Assembly (NCBI GenBank): GCA_964236535.1
Contig: CAXSEF010000010.1
Location: forward strand, 1 to 61,874
Direction of reading: 5' to 3'
Origin: CAXSEF01 sp964236535
GTDB taxonomy: Bacteria; Pseudomonadota; Alphaproteobacteria; Acetobacterales; Acetobacteraceae
Length of the DNA stretch: 61,874 nt
This document shows positions 31,196 to 40,200 of this stretch, piece after piece. Position numbers and translations under genes: made by a program. Below the pieces are notes generated by a model that worked only from the letters and a program-made list of their open reading frames with translations, did no database searches and was not told the DNA's origin. Positions within the stretch are counted from its first letter, which is position 1, and each line of letters begins with the position of its first letter.

Positions 31196-32533
31196 ATGGC
31201 TTCTGCGGCCGAGCAGATCGCGGCGAATTTCAATCTCGGCACGTTCTCCAAGGCGACCGAGCTCAAGAAGCGGCTGTGGTTCACGCTGGGCGCGCTGATC
31301 GTCTACCGCGTGGGCACGTACATCCCGGTGCCCGGGGTGGACGCGGCGGTGATGGGCGAGATGCTGCAGCAGCACAGCGGCGGCATCCTGGGCATGTTCG
31401 ACATGTTCAGCGGCGGCGCGCTGGGGCGGATGACGGTGTTCGCGCTGAACATCATGCCGTACATCAGCGCCTCGATCGTGATCCAGCTGATGTCGGCGGC
31501 GGTGCCGCAGCTCGAGAGCCTCAAGAAGGAGGGCGAGAGCGGGCGCAAGAAGCTCAACCAGTACACGCGCTACCTGACGGTGCTGATCGCGCTGTTCCAG
31601 GCGTACGGGATCTCGGTGGGGCTGGAGAGCATGCACGGCGCGTCGGGGCCGGCGGTGATCGACCCGGGGGCGTTCTTCCGGCTGTCGAGCGTGGTGACGC
31701 TGGTGGGCGGCACGATGTTCCTGATGTGGGTGGGCGAGCAGATCACCGCGCGCGGCGTGGGCAACGGGCAGTCGCTGATCATCTTCGCGGGCATCGTGGC
31801 GAACCTGCCGAACGCGCTGGGCGCGCTGCTGGAGCTGGGGCGGACCGGGGCGCTGTCGCCGGTGTTCATCGTGGCGTTCCTGCTGATCGCGGCCGGGGTG
31901 ATCGCGTTCATCGTGTTCATGGAGCGCGCGCAGCGCCGGGTGGTGGTGCAGTATCCCAAGCGCCAGGTGGGCAGCCGGATGTTCGGCGGCGATTCGACGC
32001 ACATGCCGCTCAAGGTGAACACCGCGGGGGTGATCCCGCCGATCTTCGCCAGCTCGATCCTGCTGATCCCGGCGACGATCTCGGGGTTCTCGGGCGACCG
32101 CGGCGGCTGGCTGGGCACGGTGGGCTCGGCGTTCGCGCACGGGCAGCCGCTGTACATGATCGGCTACGCGGGGATGATCATCTTCTTCTCGTACTTCTAC
32201 ACCGCGGTGGTGTTCAATCCTGAGGAGACCGCGGACAACCTCAAGAAGTATGGCGGGTTCATCCCGGGCATCCGGCCGGGCAGCAACACGGCGAGCTATT
32301 TCGACACCGTGCTGACGCGGCTGACCACGATCGGGGCGCTGTACCTGGTGGCGGTGTGCCTGCTGCCGGAGGTGCTGATCAGCCGCTACGGGGTGCCGTT
32401 CTCGTTCGGCGGCACGAGCCTGATGATCATCGTTTCGGTGACCATGGACACGGTGGTGCAGATCCAGTCCCACCTGCTGGCGCACCAGTACGAGGGGCTG
32501 ATCCGCAAGCCGAAGCCGCGGGGGCGGCGGTGA
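31196..32533 (+). CDS. secY: protein translocase subunit SecY
   Basis: 445 residues with about ten transmembrane helices; the channel subunit of the SecYEG translocon in the inner membrane. The N-terminal cytosolic helix is followed by TM1 (RLWFTLGALIVYRVGTYIPVPG), then the plug region, and the conserved C-terminal cytosolic loops (AQRRVVVQYPKRQVG; EETADNLKKYGGFIPGIRPG). AAGGGGG precedes ATG 31196. Unlike its neighbours upstream it is separated from rplO by 200 bp with a hairpin and repeats. Its stop overlaps the adk start (GTGA). Confidence 0.99.
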   Translation: MASAAEQIAANFNLGTFSKATELKKRLWFTLGALIVYRVGTYIPVPGVDAAVMGEMLQQHSGGILGMFDMFSGGALGRMTVFALNIMPYISASIVIQLMSAAVPQLESLKKEGESGRKKLNQYTRYLTVLIALFQAYGISVGLESMHGASGPAVIDPGAFFRLSSVVTLVGGTMFLMWVGEQITARGVGNGQSLIIFAGIVANLPNALGALLELGRTGALSPVFIVAFLLIAAGVIAFIVFMERAQRRVVVQYPKRQVGSRMFGGDSTHMPLKVNTAGVIPPIFASSILLIPATISGFSGDRGGWLGTVGSAFAHGQPLYMIGYAGMIIFFSYFYTAVVFNPEETADNLKKYGGFIPGIRPGSNTASYFDTVLTRLTTIGALYLVAVCLLPEVLISRYGVPFSFGGTSLMIIVSVTMDTVVQIQSHLLAHQYEGLIRKPKPRGRR

Positions 32534-33186
32534 ACCTCATCCTGCTCGGCCCGCCCGGGGCGGGGAAGGGGACGCAGGCCAAGCGGCTGGAGCAGCGCCA
32601 CCGTCTGGTGCAGATCGCGACCGGAGACATGCTGCGCGCCGAGGTGGCGGCGGGCAGCGCGCTCGGGCAGAAGGCGCAGGCGGTGATGGCGTCCGGGCAG
32701 CTGGTCTCCGACGCGCTGATCATCGAGATGCTGGAGGCGCGGGTGCGCCAGCCGGACTGTGCCGGGGGGTTTATCCTCGACGGGTTCCCGCGCACGGTGC
32801 CGCAGGCGGAGGCGCTGGACGCGCTGCTCGGGCGGCTGGGGCAGTCGCTCGACGCGGTGGTGGAGCTGCGTGTCGACGAGGCGGCGCTGGTGGAGCGGAT
32901 CGCCGGGCGGTTCACCTGCCAGGCGTGCGGGGCGGGGTATCACGAGCGGTTCCACCCGACGGCGGTGGCAGGGCTCTGCGACGCGTGCGGGGGCACGGTG
33001 TTCGTGCGGCGGCCCGACGACACCCGGGAGACGGTGGCGGCGCGGCTGCAGGTGTATGCGACGCAGACGGCGCCGATCCTGCCGCACTATGCGGCGCAGG
33101 GGCGGCTGCACCCGGTGGACGGGCTCGCGGAGATGGACGCGGTGACGGCGGAGATCGAGGCGGTGCTGGCGGGGCTGGTGACGTGA
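32530..33186 (+). CDS. adk: adenylate kinase, zinc-LID type
   Basis: 218 residues from GTG 32530, which overlaps the secY stop. Catalyses AMP + ATP = 2 ADP in the cytoplasm. P-loop GPPGAGKGT (7-15), the AMP-binding region, DGFPRT near 84, and a LID domain with four cysteines (C130-x2-C133 and C150-x2-C153), predicted to bind zinc as in Bacillus-type enzymes. secY-adk coupling is common in bacteria. Confidence 0.98.
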   Translation: MNLILLGPPGAGKGTQAKRLEQRHRLVQIATGDMLRAEVAAGSALGQKAQAVMASGQLVSDALIIEMLEARVRQPDCAGGFILDGFPRTVPQAEALDALLGRLGQSLDAVVELRVDEAALVERIAGRFTCQACGAGYHERFHPTAVAGLCDACGGTVFVRRPDDTRETVAARLQVYATQTAPILPHYAAQGRLHPVDGLAEMDAVTAEIEAVLAGLVT

Positions 33187-33242
33187 GCAAGGCCGGAGGC
33201 TCCGCCTGTGGACAAGTCTTCGGAATCCCCGTGCTTAAGGAA

Positions 33243-33296
33243 CGGGTTTCCAAAGGCCTCAGGCCTTTGGCGGGTCTGGGCAGAGCCCGGCCTTGC
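33243..33296 (-). repeat. dispersed palindromic repeat, family A, reverse orientation
   Basis: GGTTTCCAAAGGCCTCAGGCCTTTGG, CGGGTCTGGGCAGAGCCCGG and CCTTGCTT. Same form as the copies at 43043 and 44281. Confidence 0.85.
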
Positions 33297-33342
33297 TTCG
33301 CCAGCACGCCACGCAGGAGTCACGCAGAGTTGATCGGGTCGC

Positions 33343-33372
33343 GTTGACTCGGGCGGCGGCGGCAGTATAGTC
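33343..33372 (+). promoter_or_regulatory. candidate promoter for the rpsM-rplQ (alpha) operon
   Basis: TTGACT (33343-33348) as -35 and TATAGT (33365-33370) as -10. Both match sigma-70 consensus well for a high-GC genome, though the spacing of 16 bp should be checked by mapping. It is followed by about 120 bp of leader before rpsM. Confidence 0.5.
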
Positions 33373-33489
33373 CGCACTTCTGGCGGCCCCCATCGGTGGC
33401 CGCCTCTCGTGCTTGCCGGCTCGCGGGTTCTGGCGGGCCCGTCATGGCGACAAGTCCGGTGCCGTGGCGCCGGCCCGAGGAGCGACAGC

Positions 33490-33867
33490 GTGGCGCGTAT
33501 TGCCGGCGTTAACATCCCTACCAACAAGCGGGTCGTGATCAGCCTCCGCTACATCTACGGGATCGGGCCGACCCGGGCCCAGACCATCTGCACCAAGCTG
33601 GGGATTCCGGTGGAGCGTCGGGTGAACCAGCTTTCCGACGACGAGGTGCTGCGCATCCGCGAGATGATCGATCGCGAGCTGCGGGTCGAGGGCGACCTCA
33701 GGCGCGAGGTGGCGATGAACGTCAAGCGGCTGATGGACCTGGGCTGCTACCGCGGGCTGCGGCATCGGCGCGGGCTTCCGGTGCGCGGGCAGCGGACGCA
33801 CACCAACGCGCGCACCCGCAAGGGCAAGGCGGTGGCGATCGCCGGCAAGAAGAAGGTGACGAAGTAG
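33490..33867 (+). CDS. rpsM: 30S ribosomal protein S13
   Basis: 125 residues from GTG 33490 (MARIAGVNIPTNKRV), with GAGGAG upstream; the open frame runs further but without support. S13 contacts P-site tRNA and forms intersubunit bridges. The helix-two-turn-helix, SLRYIYGIGPTRAQTIC, and the basic tail RGQRTHTNARTRKGKAVAIAGKKK are typical. First gene of the alpha operon. Confidence 0.98.
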   Translation: MARIAGVNIPTNKRVVISLRYIYGIGPTRAQTICTKLGIPVERRVNQLSDDEVLRIREMIDRELRVEGDLRREVAMNVKRLMDLGCYRGLRHRRGLPVRGQRTHTNARTRKGKAVAIAGKKKVTK

Positions 33868-33991
33868 GGCCGAGGCCCGCTTCAGGCCGCGTCCCGGTCC
33901 GGGGGCGGCGTGGCCGCGCGGGATTTCCGGCGGCCCTGGCTTTGTTGGCGCGGGTTGCGGCGCGCGCCTCGATCATTGGGATGGCAAGCAC

Positions 33992-34391
<400 letters not shown>

Positions 34392-34612
34392 AGCCTGCCG
34401 CGGGAGTTCTGCTGCTGCCCCGGCGCGGCTGGTTCTTTCGTGAGCCGGGCGATCGCGTTGTGCCTGGAGGGCCGGCCTGGGGCGCGTTTGGCGGCGGTTC
34501 CCGGGGGTCCAGGGTGAGTTGACGCTGGCCGGGCGGTGCCCGGGCGGCGTGGTGTCTGTTGTCCGGGCCGTGCGTTGGCGTTGCGTGCGGTCCGCTAGTC
34601 GAGGGGCTTGCT

Positions 34613-35632
34613 GTGGTCATCCAGAGAAACTGGCAGTCGCTGATCAAGCCGGAGAAGCTCGAGGTGGAGCCGGGCGCCGAGCCGTCGCGCGTGGCGACGG
34701 TGGTGGCCGAGCCGCTGGAGCGCGGCTTCGGCATGACGCTCGGCAACGCGATCCGGCGCATCCTGCTGTCGTCGCTGCAGGGGGCGGCGGTGACCGCGGT
34801 GCAGATCGACGGGGTGCTGCACGAGTTCAGCTCGATCGCCGGGGTGCGCGAGGACGTCACCGACATCGTGCTCAACATCAAGCAGCTGGCGCTGCGCATG
34901 CACGGCGACCAGGTGCGGCGGATGACGCTGACCGCGACCGGGCCGGGCGAGGTGCGGGCCGGGCAGATCCAGACCGGGCACGACATCGAGGTGATGAACC
35001 CCGAGCTGGTGATCTGCACGCTGGACGACGGCATCCGGCTGAACATGGAGCTGACGGTGCAGCTGGGGCGCGGCTACGTGCCGGCGTCGGCGAACCGGCC
35101 GGAGGATGCGCCGATCGGGCTGATCCCGGTGGACAGCATCTATTCGCCGGTGCGCCGGGTTTCGTACAAGGTCGAGCCGACCCGGGTGGGCCAGGTCACC
35201 GACTACGACAAGCTGCTGCTGCAGGTGGAGACCAACGGGGCGGTGACGCCGGAGGACAGCGTGGCGCTGGCGGCGCGCATCCTGCAGGACCAGCTGGCGC
35301 TGTTCATCAACTTCGACGAGCCGCAGCAGGCGCGGATCGAGGAGATCCAGGACGACCTGCCGTTCAACCGCAACCTGCTGCGCAAGGTGGACGAGCTGGA
35401 GCTGTCGGTGCGCAGCGCGAACTGCCTGAAGAACGACAACATCGTCTATATCGGCGATCTGGTGCAGAAGTCCGAGCAGGAGATGCTCCGCACGCCGAAC
35501 TTCGGGCGCAAGTCGCTGAACGAGATCAAGGAGGTGCTGACCAACATGGGTCTGGCACTGGGGATGGCGGTGACCGGCTGGCCGCCGGAGAACATCGAGG
35601 ACCTGGCCAAGCGCCTCGACGAGCCTTTCTGA
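34613..35632 (+). CDS. rpoA: DNA-directed RNA polymerase subunit alpha
   Basis: 339 residues from GTG 34613, with GAGGGG upstream (MVIQRNWQSLIKPEKLEVE). The N-terminal dimerisation domain includes ERGFGMTLGNAIRRILLSS; the C-terminal domain, which contacts UP elements and activators, includes ELELSVRSANCLKNDNI and LRTPNFGRKSLNEIKEVL. Standard length. 222 bp separate it from rpsK. Confidence 0.98.
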   Translation: MVIQRNWQSLIKPEKLEVEPGAEPSRVATVVAEPLERGFGMTLGNAIRRILLSSLQGAAVTAVQIDGVLHEFSSIAGVREDVTDIVLNIKQLALRMHGDQVRRMTLTATGPGEVRAGQIQTGHDIEVMNPELVICTLDDGIRLNMELTVQLGRGYVPASANRPEDAPIGLIPVDSIYSPVRRVSYKVEPTRVGQVTDYDKLLLQVETNGAVTPEDSVALAARILQDQLALFINFDEPQQARIEEIQDDLPFNRNLLRKVDELELSVRSANCLKNDNIVYIGDLVQKSEQEMLRTPNFGRKSLNEIKEVLTNMGLALGMAVTGWPPENIEDLAKRLDEPF

Positions 35633-35775
35633 GCAGTCTGGCCGGCAACCCCCAGAGCGGTTTGCCGGCCGAGCTTTCGCGTGGGATGAGCCGGGCCCGT
35701 TTGGCGGGCGGGTTTTTGCAATGGTGGGCTTCACCCGGCGGGTGGGGCTTCTGGACCGGCGGCGGGAGATTGACG

Positions 35776-36198
35776 ATGCGACACGGTGTTGCCGGTCGGA
35801 AGCTGAACGTGACCTCGACGCATCGCCTGGCGATGTTCCGCAACATGGCGCATGCGCTGATCAAGCATGAGCAGATCACCACGACGCTGCCCAAGGCGAA
35901 GGAGCTTCGCCCGGTGGCGGAGAAGCTGATCACGCTGGGCAAGCGGGGCGGGCTGCATGCGCGCCGGCAGGCCTATGCGCAGCTGCGTGACGACGTGATC
36001 GTGGCCAAGCTGTTCGGGACGATCGCCGAGCGCTATCGGGCGCGGGCCGGCGGGTATTGCCGGGTGATGAAGGCGGGGATGCGCTACGGGGATGCCGCGG
36101 ACATGGCGGTGATCGAGCTGGTGGACCGCGATCCGAGCGCCAAGGGGCAGGACAGCGGGCCGCGGCCGGAACAGTACTCCGAGGCCGACGACGCCTGA
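35776..36198 (+). CDS. rplQ: 50S ribosomal protein L17
   Basis: 140 residues. It surrounds the tunnel exit. MRHGVAGRKLNVTSTHRLAMFRNMAHALIKHEQITTTLPKAKE (first 40 residues in two pieces) identifies it. GGGAG lies upstream of ATG 35776. Last gene of the alpha operon and of the ribosomal cluster. Confidence 0.98.
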   Translation: MRHGVAGRKLNVTSTHRLAMFRNMAHALIKHEQITTTLPKAKELRPVAEKLITLGKRGGLHARRQAYAQLRDDVIVAKLFGTIAERYRARAGGYCRVMKAGMRYGDAADMAVIELVDRDPSAKGQDSGPRPEQYSEADDA

Positions 36199-36318
36199 GG
36201 GCGCGCCTGCCCGGTCACCCGCTGCGGTTGGTCATCCGATGGATGTCTGCCGCGGCGCACGGTGAAGCTGCAGCGCCACGCGGAGGCCTGAGGCCTCTGA
36301 ATGCCCTTGCCCAAGCAG

Positions 36319-36380
36319 ATGGATTCCAAAGGCGAGGCCTCTGGCGGAGTCCGGAGGCGGAGCCCCTGGCCTTGCCTGCC
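36319..36380 (+). repeat. dispersed palindromic repeat, family B
   Basis: GATGGATTCCAAAGG, GAGGCCTCTGGCGGAGTCC, GGAGGCGGAGCCCCTGG and CCTTGCCTGCC, between convergent rplQ and the Met-rich gene. Confidence 0.75.
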
Positions 36381-36402
36381 TGGCCGGTCACGCCCGGTCG
36401 CA

Positions 36403-36436
36403 AGAAAAAGGCCGGAGCGAGGTGATCGCTCCGGCC
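36403..36436 (-). terminator. strong intrinsic terminator of the Met-rich gene
   Basis: GGCCGGAGCGA (36410-36420) and TCGCTCCGGCC (36426-36436) form a perfect 11-bp stem with a 5-base loop. Read on the minus strand it is followed by TTTTTCTT. It lies 36 bp after the stop of the minus-strand gene and could also serve rplQ from the other side. Confidence 0.9.
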
Positions 36437-36471
36437 CCTTGTCTGCTGGCGGACCTGAACGGCCGGCCTAG

Positions 36472-37056
36472 TCAGGGAGTCGGCGTGCCGGGCGTGGTGC
36501 CGCCCATGGTGCCGCCCGAGCCGGGCATCGTGGTGTCGCCGGACATCGGCGCGCTGCCGGTGGAGCCGCCGGACATCGGGGCGCCGCCGGACATCGGCGC
36601 ACCCGACATCGAGCTGTTGCCCATTGCGCCCGAGCCCATCGGGGTGGTGCTCGTGGTGCCGGAGCCCATCGCGGCCTTGGAGCCCATGGAGGTCTTCATG
36701 CCCATCTTGCCTGGCATCATCTTGCCGGGCATCGCCGAGTCGGCGGTGGGCGTGTAGGGCATGTTGCCCTGGGCGGCGTGCAGGCTCTGCGAGTTCAGGC
36801 TGTCGGTGCCCATGTCCTGCGACTTGACGCCCTGCGCGTCCTTGCCGGACATCGCCATCTTGCCGTGCATCATCTTCTTGCCGGCCTTCGGGTGCATGGC
36901 GGCGTGATGCATCGGGTGCGTCTTGGGGCTGGCGTCCTTGTCGGCGGACATCGGCGAGGCCGGGGTTGCGGCCTCCTGCGCGAGGGCGGGGGCGAGACTC
37001 ATGCAACCCAGGGCCAGGGCGGCGGCGCCCATCGTGGTGGTGAAGCGGTAAGCCAT
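36472..37056 (-). CDS. secreted methionine/histidine-rich low-complexity protein
   Basis: 194 residues. ATG 37056 with AAGGAAG upstream. A clear signal peptide MAYRFTTTMGAAALALG..APALA ends at AQ around residue 27, so the protein is periplasmic or secreted. The mature part has no fold I recognise. A segment rich in His, Met and Lys (THPMHHAAMHPKAGKKMMHGKM) is followed by Gly/Ser/Met repeats (MPGKM, MGSG, APMSGG). Clustered Met and His suggest metal (copper or silver) binding, which is an inference from composition only. It is single, on the opposite strand to its neighbours, with its own terminator. Confidence 0.8.
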   Translation of the reverse strand: MAYRFTTTMGAAALALGCMSLAPALAQEAATPASPMSADKDASPKTHPMHHAAMHPKAGKKMMHGKMAMSGKDAQGVKSQDMGTDSLNSQSLHAAQGNMPYTPTADSAMPGKMMPGKMGMKTSMGSKAAMGSGTTSTTPMGSGAMGNSSMSGAPMSGGAPMSGGSTGSAPMSGDTTMPGSGGTMGGTTPGTPTP

Positions 37057-37412
37057 AGCGGTCTTCCTTCCGTTCGGGTGCGGTCTCGTGGCCGTCTCGG
37101 AGGAACGAATCCTGCCTTGGGCCTGCCTGACTGCGCGAGGACCTGAATGCGCGCGCGCAGAGACGGTTGCAATCGTCATGGTCCCGTCGGATGCAAATCG
37201 CGGGATGGAGTCACCTGCGGCGCACACCGGAGGCGGGGCGTGCCGACGCCGGCCAGGGACTCCGTTCCCCGACCCGCCTCGGTGATTGCCTGCGGCGTGC
37301 GCTGGTCGCGGCGGGGCCTGATGGGATGGTCTGCCGAGGGCGCGGGCCTGGAAGAGGATTTCCGGCGGGTCCGGGGCGGCGTCCCGGTCCTGTCCGCTCT
37401 GGAGCGCGGTGG
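37057..37412. other. 356-bp divergent spacer, Met-rich gene / rarA
   Basis: Should hold promoters for both flanking genes. No conserved gene or clear repeat is seen; the sequence is GC-rich apart from a slightly AT-richer stretch near 37095-37200. Confidence 0.4.
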
Positions 37413-38792
37413 ATGACGGACGACCTGTTTGGCGAGGCGCCGGGCGCCGGGGCGGTGGAGGGGCAGCCGCTGGCCGAGCGGCTGCGGCCGCGGCGGCTGG
37501 ACGAGGTGGTCGGGCAGGAGGCGCTGCTGGGGCCGGGCGGGGCGCTCACGCGGATGCTGGGCGGTCGGGGGCGCGGGGCGGGTTTGCCGGGCGCGGGGGT
37601 CCAGGGCGCGGGGCTGCAGGGCGCGGGGCTGCAGGGGGGGCGGCTCGCGAGCCTGATCCTGTGGGGGCCGCCGGGGGTGGGCAAGACGACGATCGCGCGG
37701 CTGCTGGCCGAGGCGGCGGGGCTCGGCTTCATGCAGGTCTCCGCGGTGTTCTCCGGCGTGGCCGAGCTGCGGCGGGTGTTCGAGCAGGCGGCGCGGGCGC
37801 GGGCGGCGGGGCGGGCGAGCCTGCTGTTCGTCGACGAGATCCACCGCTTCAACCGGGCGCAGCAGGACGCCTTCCTGCCGGTGGTCGAGGACGGCACGCT
37901 GGTGCTGGTGGGGGCGACGACGGAGAACCCGTCCTTCGCGCTGGGGGGTGCGCTGCTGTCGCGCTGCCAGGTGGTGGTGCTGCGCCGGCTCGACGACGAC
38001 GCGATGGAGCGGCTGCTGGGGCGGGCGGAGGCGCTGGCGGGGCGGGCGCTGGCGCTGGACGCGGGGGCGCGGGCGGGCCTGCGGGCGATGGCGGACGGCG
38101 ACGGGCGGGCGCTGCTGAACATGGCCGAGCAGGTGCTGGCGCTGGGTGCCGAGGCGGGCGTGCTGGATGCGGCGGCGCTGGCGGGGCTGCTGAGCCGGCG
38201 GGCGGCGCTGCACGACCGGGCGGGGGACGGGCACTACAACCTGCTCTCGGCGCTGCACAAGTCGCTGCGCGGCTCGGACCCGGACGCGGCGCTGTACTGG
38301 TACGGGCGGATGCTGGAGGGCGGCGAGGACGTGCGGGTCGTGGCGCGGCGGCTGGTGCGGTTCGCGTCGGAGGACGTGGGGCTCGCCGATCCGCAGGCGC
38401 TGGTGCAGGCGCTGGCGGCGTGGGAGGCGTACGAGCGGCTGGGCAGTCCGGAGGGCGAGCTGTGCGTGGCGCAGGCGATCGTCTATCTGGGCACGGCGCC
38501 GAAGTCGAACGCGCTGTACGTGGGGCAGAAGGCGGCGCGGGCGGCGGCGCGGGAGCGGGGCAGCCTGTCGCCGCCGGCGCACATCCTGAACGCGCCGACG
38601 CGGATGATGCGCGAGATGGGCCACGGCGCGGGGTACGCCTACGACCACGACACGGCGGAGGCGTTCTCCGGGCAGGACTACTTCCCCGCGGGGATGGGGC
38701 GGGAGGAGTACTACCGGCCGAAGGACCGCGGGTTCGAGCGCGAGCTGGCGCGGCGGCTGGCGCACTGGGCGGGGCTGCGGGGGGCGAAGTGA
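37413..38792 (+). CDS. rarA: replication-associated recombination protein A (AAA+ ATPase)
   Basis: 459 residues. RarA/MgsA is a clamp-loader-like AAA+ ATPase acting at stalled forks. Walker A GPPGVGKT is at 85-92 and Walker B LLFVDEIHRF near 137-146, with sensor region GATTENPSFAL and the C-terminal tetramerisation domain (SALHKSLRGSDPDAALYW; ERGSLSPPAHILNAP; GQDYFP). ATG 37413 has GGAG upstream. An insertion of about 25 residues (GRGRGAGLPGAGVQGAGLQ...) sits between the N-terminal helix and Walker A, encoded in part by three 15-bp tandem repeats. This is not a normal part of the family. Confidence 0.96.
   Translation: MTDDLFGEAPGAGAVEGQPLAERLRPRRLDEVVGQEALLGPGGALTRMLGGRGRGAGLPGAGVQGAGLQGAGLQGGRLASLILWGPPGVGKTTIARLLAEAAGLGFMQVSAVFSGVAELRRVFEQAARARAAGRASLLFVDEIHRFNRAQQDAFLPVVEDGTLVLVGATTENPSFALGGALLSRCQVVVLRRLDDDAMERLLGRAEALAGRALALDAGARAGLRAMADGDGRALLNMAEQVLALGAEAGVLDAAALAGLLSRRAALHDRAGDGHYNLLSALHKSLRGSDPDAALYWYGRMLEGGEDVRVVARRLVRFASEDVGLADPQALVQALAAWEAYERLGSPEGELCVAQAIVYLGTAPKSNALYVGQKAARAAARERGSLSPPAHILNAPTRMMREMGHGAGYAYDHDTAEAFSGQDYFPAGMGREEYYRPKDRGFERELARRLAHWAGLRGAK
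37590..37634 (+). repeat. 15-bp in-frame tandem repeat within rarA, three units
   Basis: Units GGCGCGGGGGTCCAG, GGCGCGGGGCTGCAG and GGCGCGGGGCTGCAG encode GAGVQ-GAGLQ-GAGLQ. A multiple of three, so copy-number change would keep the frame. Confidence 0.9.
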
Positions 38793-38840
38793 GGCCGGGC
38801 TCCGCCCGGACCCGCCAGGGGCGCGCCGCCCCTGGACCGG
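38792..38840 (+). repeat. dispersed palindromic repeat, family A
   Basis: AGGCCGGGCTCCGCCCGGACC, CGCC and AGGGGCGCGCCGCCCCT, starting at the rarA stop. Confidence 0.9.
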
Positions 38841-38892
38841 CGCCACATGTGGTCTATTCTCGGAGTCTGGTGGGTTGGGCACGGCTTGAAAA

Positions 38893-38952
38893 TGGATCCT
38901 CAAGGCTTGGCCTTGAGCGGAGTCCGGAGGCAGAGCCTCTGGCCTTCCTTGC
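38893..38952 (+). repeat. dispersed palindromic repeat, family B
   Basis: GATCCTCAAGGCTTGGCCTTGAG, CGGAGTCC, GGAGGCAGAGCCTCT and GGCCTTCCTTGCT, just before the pseudouridine synthase gene. Confidence 0.9.
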
Positions 38953-38966
38953 TGTGGGGCAGTGCG

Positions 38967-39956
38967 ATGGGCGTCAGCATCCAGACCGTGGCCGACGACG
39001 AGGCCGAGCTGCGCCTCGACCGCTGGTTCCGCCGGCATTTCCCGCACATCACCCAGGCGGCGATGCAGAAGCTGTGCCGGACCGGCCAGGTGCGGGTGGA
39101 CGGCGGGCGGGTGGAGGGGGCGACGCGGCTGCTGGCCGGGCAGTCGGTGCGGGTGCCCCCGCTGCCGGCGGGGCCGGCGCCGAAGCCGGTGCCGGTGGTG
39201 GACGAGCGGGTGGTGCGCGAGCTGGAGCGGATGGTGCTGTGGCGCGACGACGAGGTGATCGTGCTGGACAAGCCGTGGGGGCTCGCGGTGCAGGGCGGGC
39301 CAGGGATCACGCACCACCTGGACGCGATGCTGGACGGGTTGCGCGGCGAGGGCGGGCGGCCGAAGCTGGTGCACCGGCTGGACCGCGACACCTCCGGGGT
39401 GCTGATCCTGGCGCGCGGGGCGGCGGCGGCGGGCAGGCTCGCGGCGGCGTTCCGCACCCGGCACGTGCGCAAGACGTACTGGGCGGTGGTGCACGGGCGG
39501 CCGAGCCCGCAGGAGGGGCGGGTTGACATGCCGCTGATCCGGCTGGGCGCGGGGCCGGGGGCGCTGACCGCGGCGGCGGAGCGCGACGACGAGGACGCGG
39601 CGAGCGCGCTCACCGACTACCGGGTGCTGGAGGCGGCGGGGCGCACGCTGTCGTGGCTGGAGCTGCAGCCGCTGACCGGGCGGACGCACCAGCTGCGGGT
39701 GCACTGCGAGGCGCTGGGCACGCCGATCGTGGGCGACCCGAAGTACGGGCCGCAGGAGGAGGACAAGAAGCTGCACGTGGCGGGGCTGGCGATGAAGCTA
39801 CACCTGCACGCGCGCGCGCTGTCGCTGCCGCACCCGGGCGGGGGGACGCTGGAGGTCGCGGCGCCGCTGCCGCCGCACATGCGCGACAGCTTCCGGCTGC
39901 TGGGGTTCACGGCGCCGCCTACGCCGGCGGCGCGGGTGGTGCGGGGGCGGGCGTGA
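38967..39956 (+). CDS. RluA-family 23S rRNA pseudouridine synthase (RluC-like)
   Basis: 329 residues from ATG 38967 (MGVSIQTVADDEAELRLDRW); the longer open frame upstream reads through the repeat. It isomerises uridine to pseudouridine in 23S rRNA. It has an N-terminal S4-type RNA-binding domain (about 10-75, RLDRWFRRHFPHITQAAMQKL..GQVRVDGGRV), then the catalytic domain with HRLDRDTSGVLILAR containing the essential Asp, KTYWAVVHG and LQPLTGRTHQLRVH. RluC is the nearest named type by architecture; the exact target sites are not determinable. Confidence 0.93.
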   Translation: MGVSIQTVADDEAELRLDRWFRRHFPHITQAAMQKLCRTGQVRVDGGRVEGATRLLAGQSVRVPPLPAGPAPKPVPVVDERVVRELERMVLWRDDEVIVLDKPWGLAVQGGPGITHHLDAMLDGLRGEGGRPKLVHRLDRDTSGVLILARGAAAAGRLAAAFRTRHVRKTYWAVVHGRPSPQEGRVDMPLIRLGAGPGALTAAAERDDEDAASALTDYRVLEAAGRTLSWLELQPLTGRTHQLRVHCEALGTPIVGDPKYGPQEEDKKLHVAGLAMKLHLHARALSLPHPGGGTLEVAAPLPPHMRDSFRLLGFTAPPTPAARVVRGRA

Positions 39957-39962
39957 GGGGGC

Positions 39963-40137
39963 AGGAAGGCCAGGGCTCTGCCCCGTGTCTTGGAAGGGGG
40001 GACCCGCTGCGGGCCGAGCCCCCAGACCCGCATGTGAAAGGGACTACGGCACGTCCCGTGCGGGTTTGCCGCCCGGCTTTGGGGATGGTTTCCAGCGGGC
40101 TCCGCCCTTTGGCGGGTCTGGGCGTAGCCCGCGCAAG
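39963..40137 (+). repeat. about 175-bp direct repeat, left copy, upstream of AsmA-like gene
   Basis: Closely resembles 42923-43100 on the other side of the AsmA-like gene: AGGAAGGCCAGGG, CTTGGAAGGGGGGACCCG, AGCCCCCAGACCC, TATGAAAGGG-like and TCCCGTGGG-like blocks in the same order. It ends in a diverged family A unit. Confidence 0.85.
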
Positions 40138-40200
40138 GTTCCGACGGCCTCGCTTGGGCCGTTGGAATGCGGGCGGAGGGGTAGCCCGGCCTTGGCTGCC

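Larger units (their letters stand above)
33187..33489. other. 303-bp adk-rpsM spacer
   Basis: Holds a family A repeat (33243-33296) and no gene. map, infA and rpmJ, which sit here in many other bacteria, are absent. A sequence GTTGACTCGG at about 33342 followed 17-20 bp on by GTATAGTCC (33364) looks like a promoter for the alpha operon. Confidence 0.5.
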
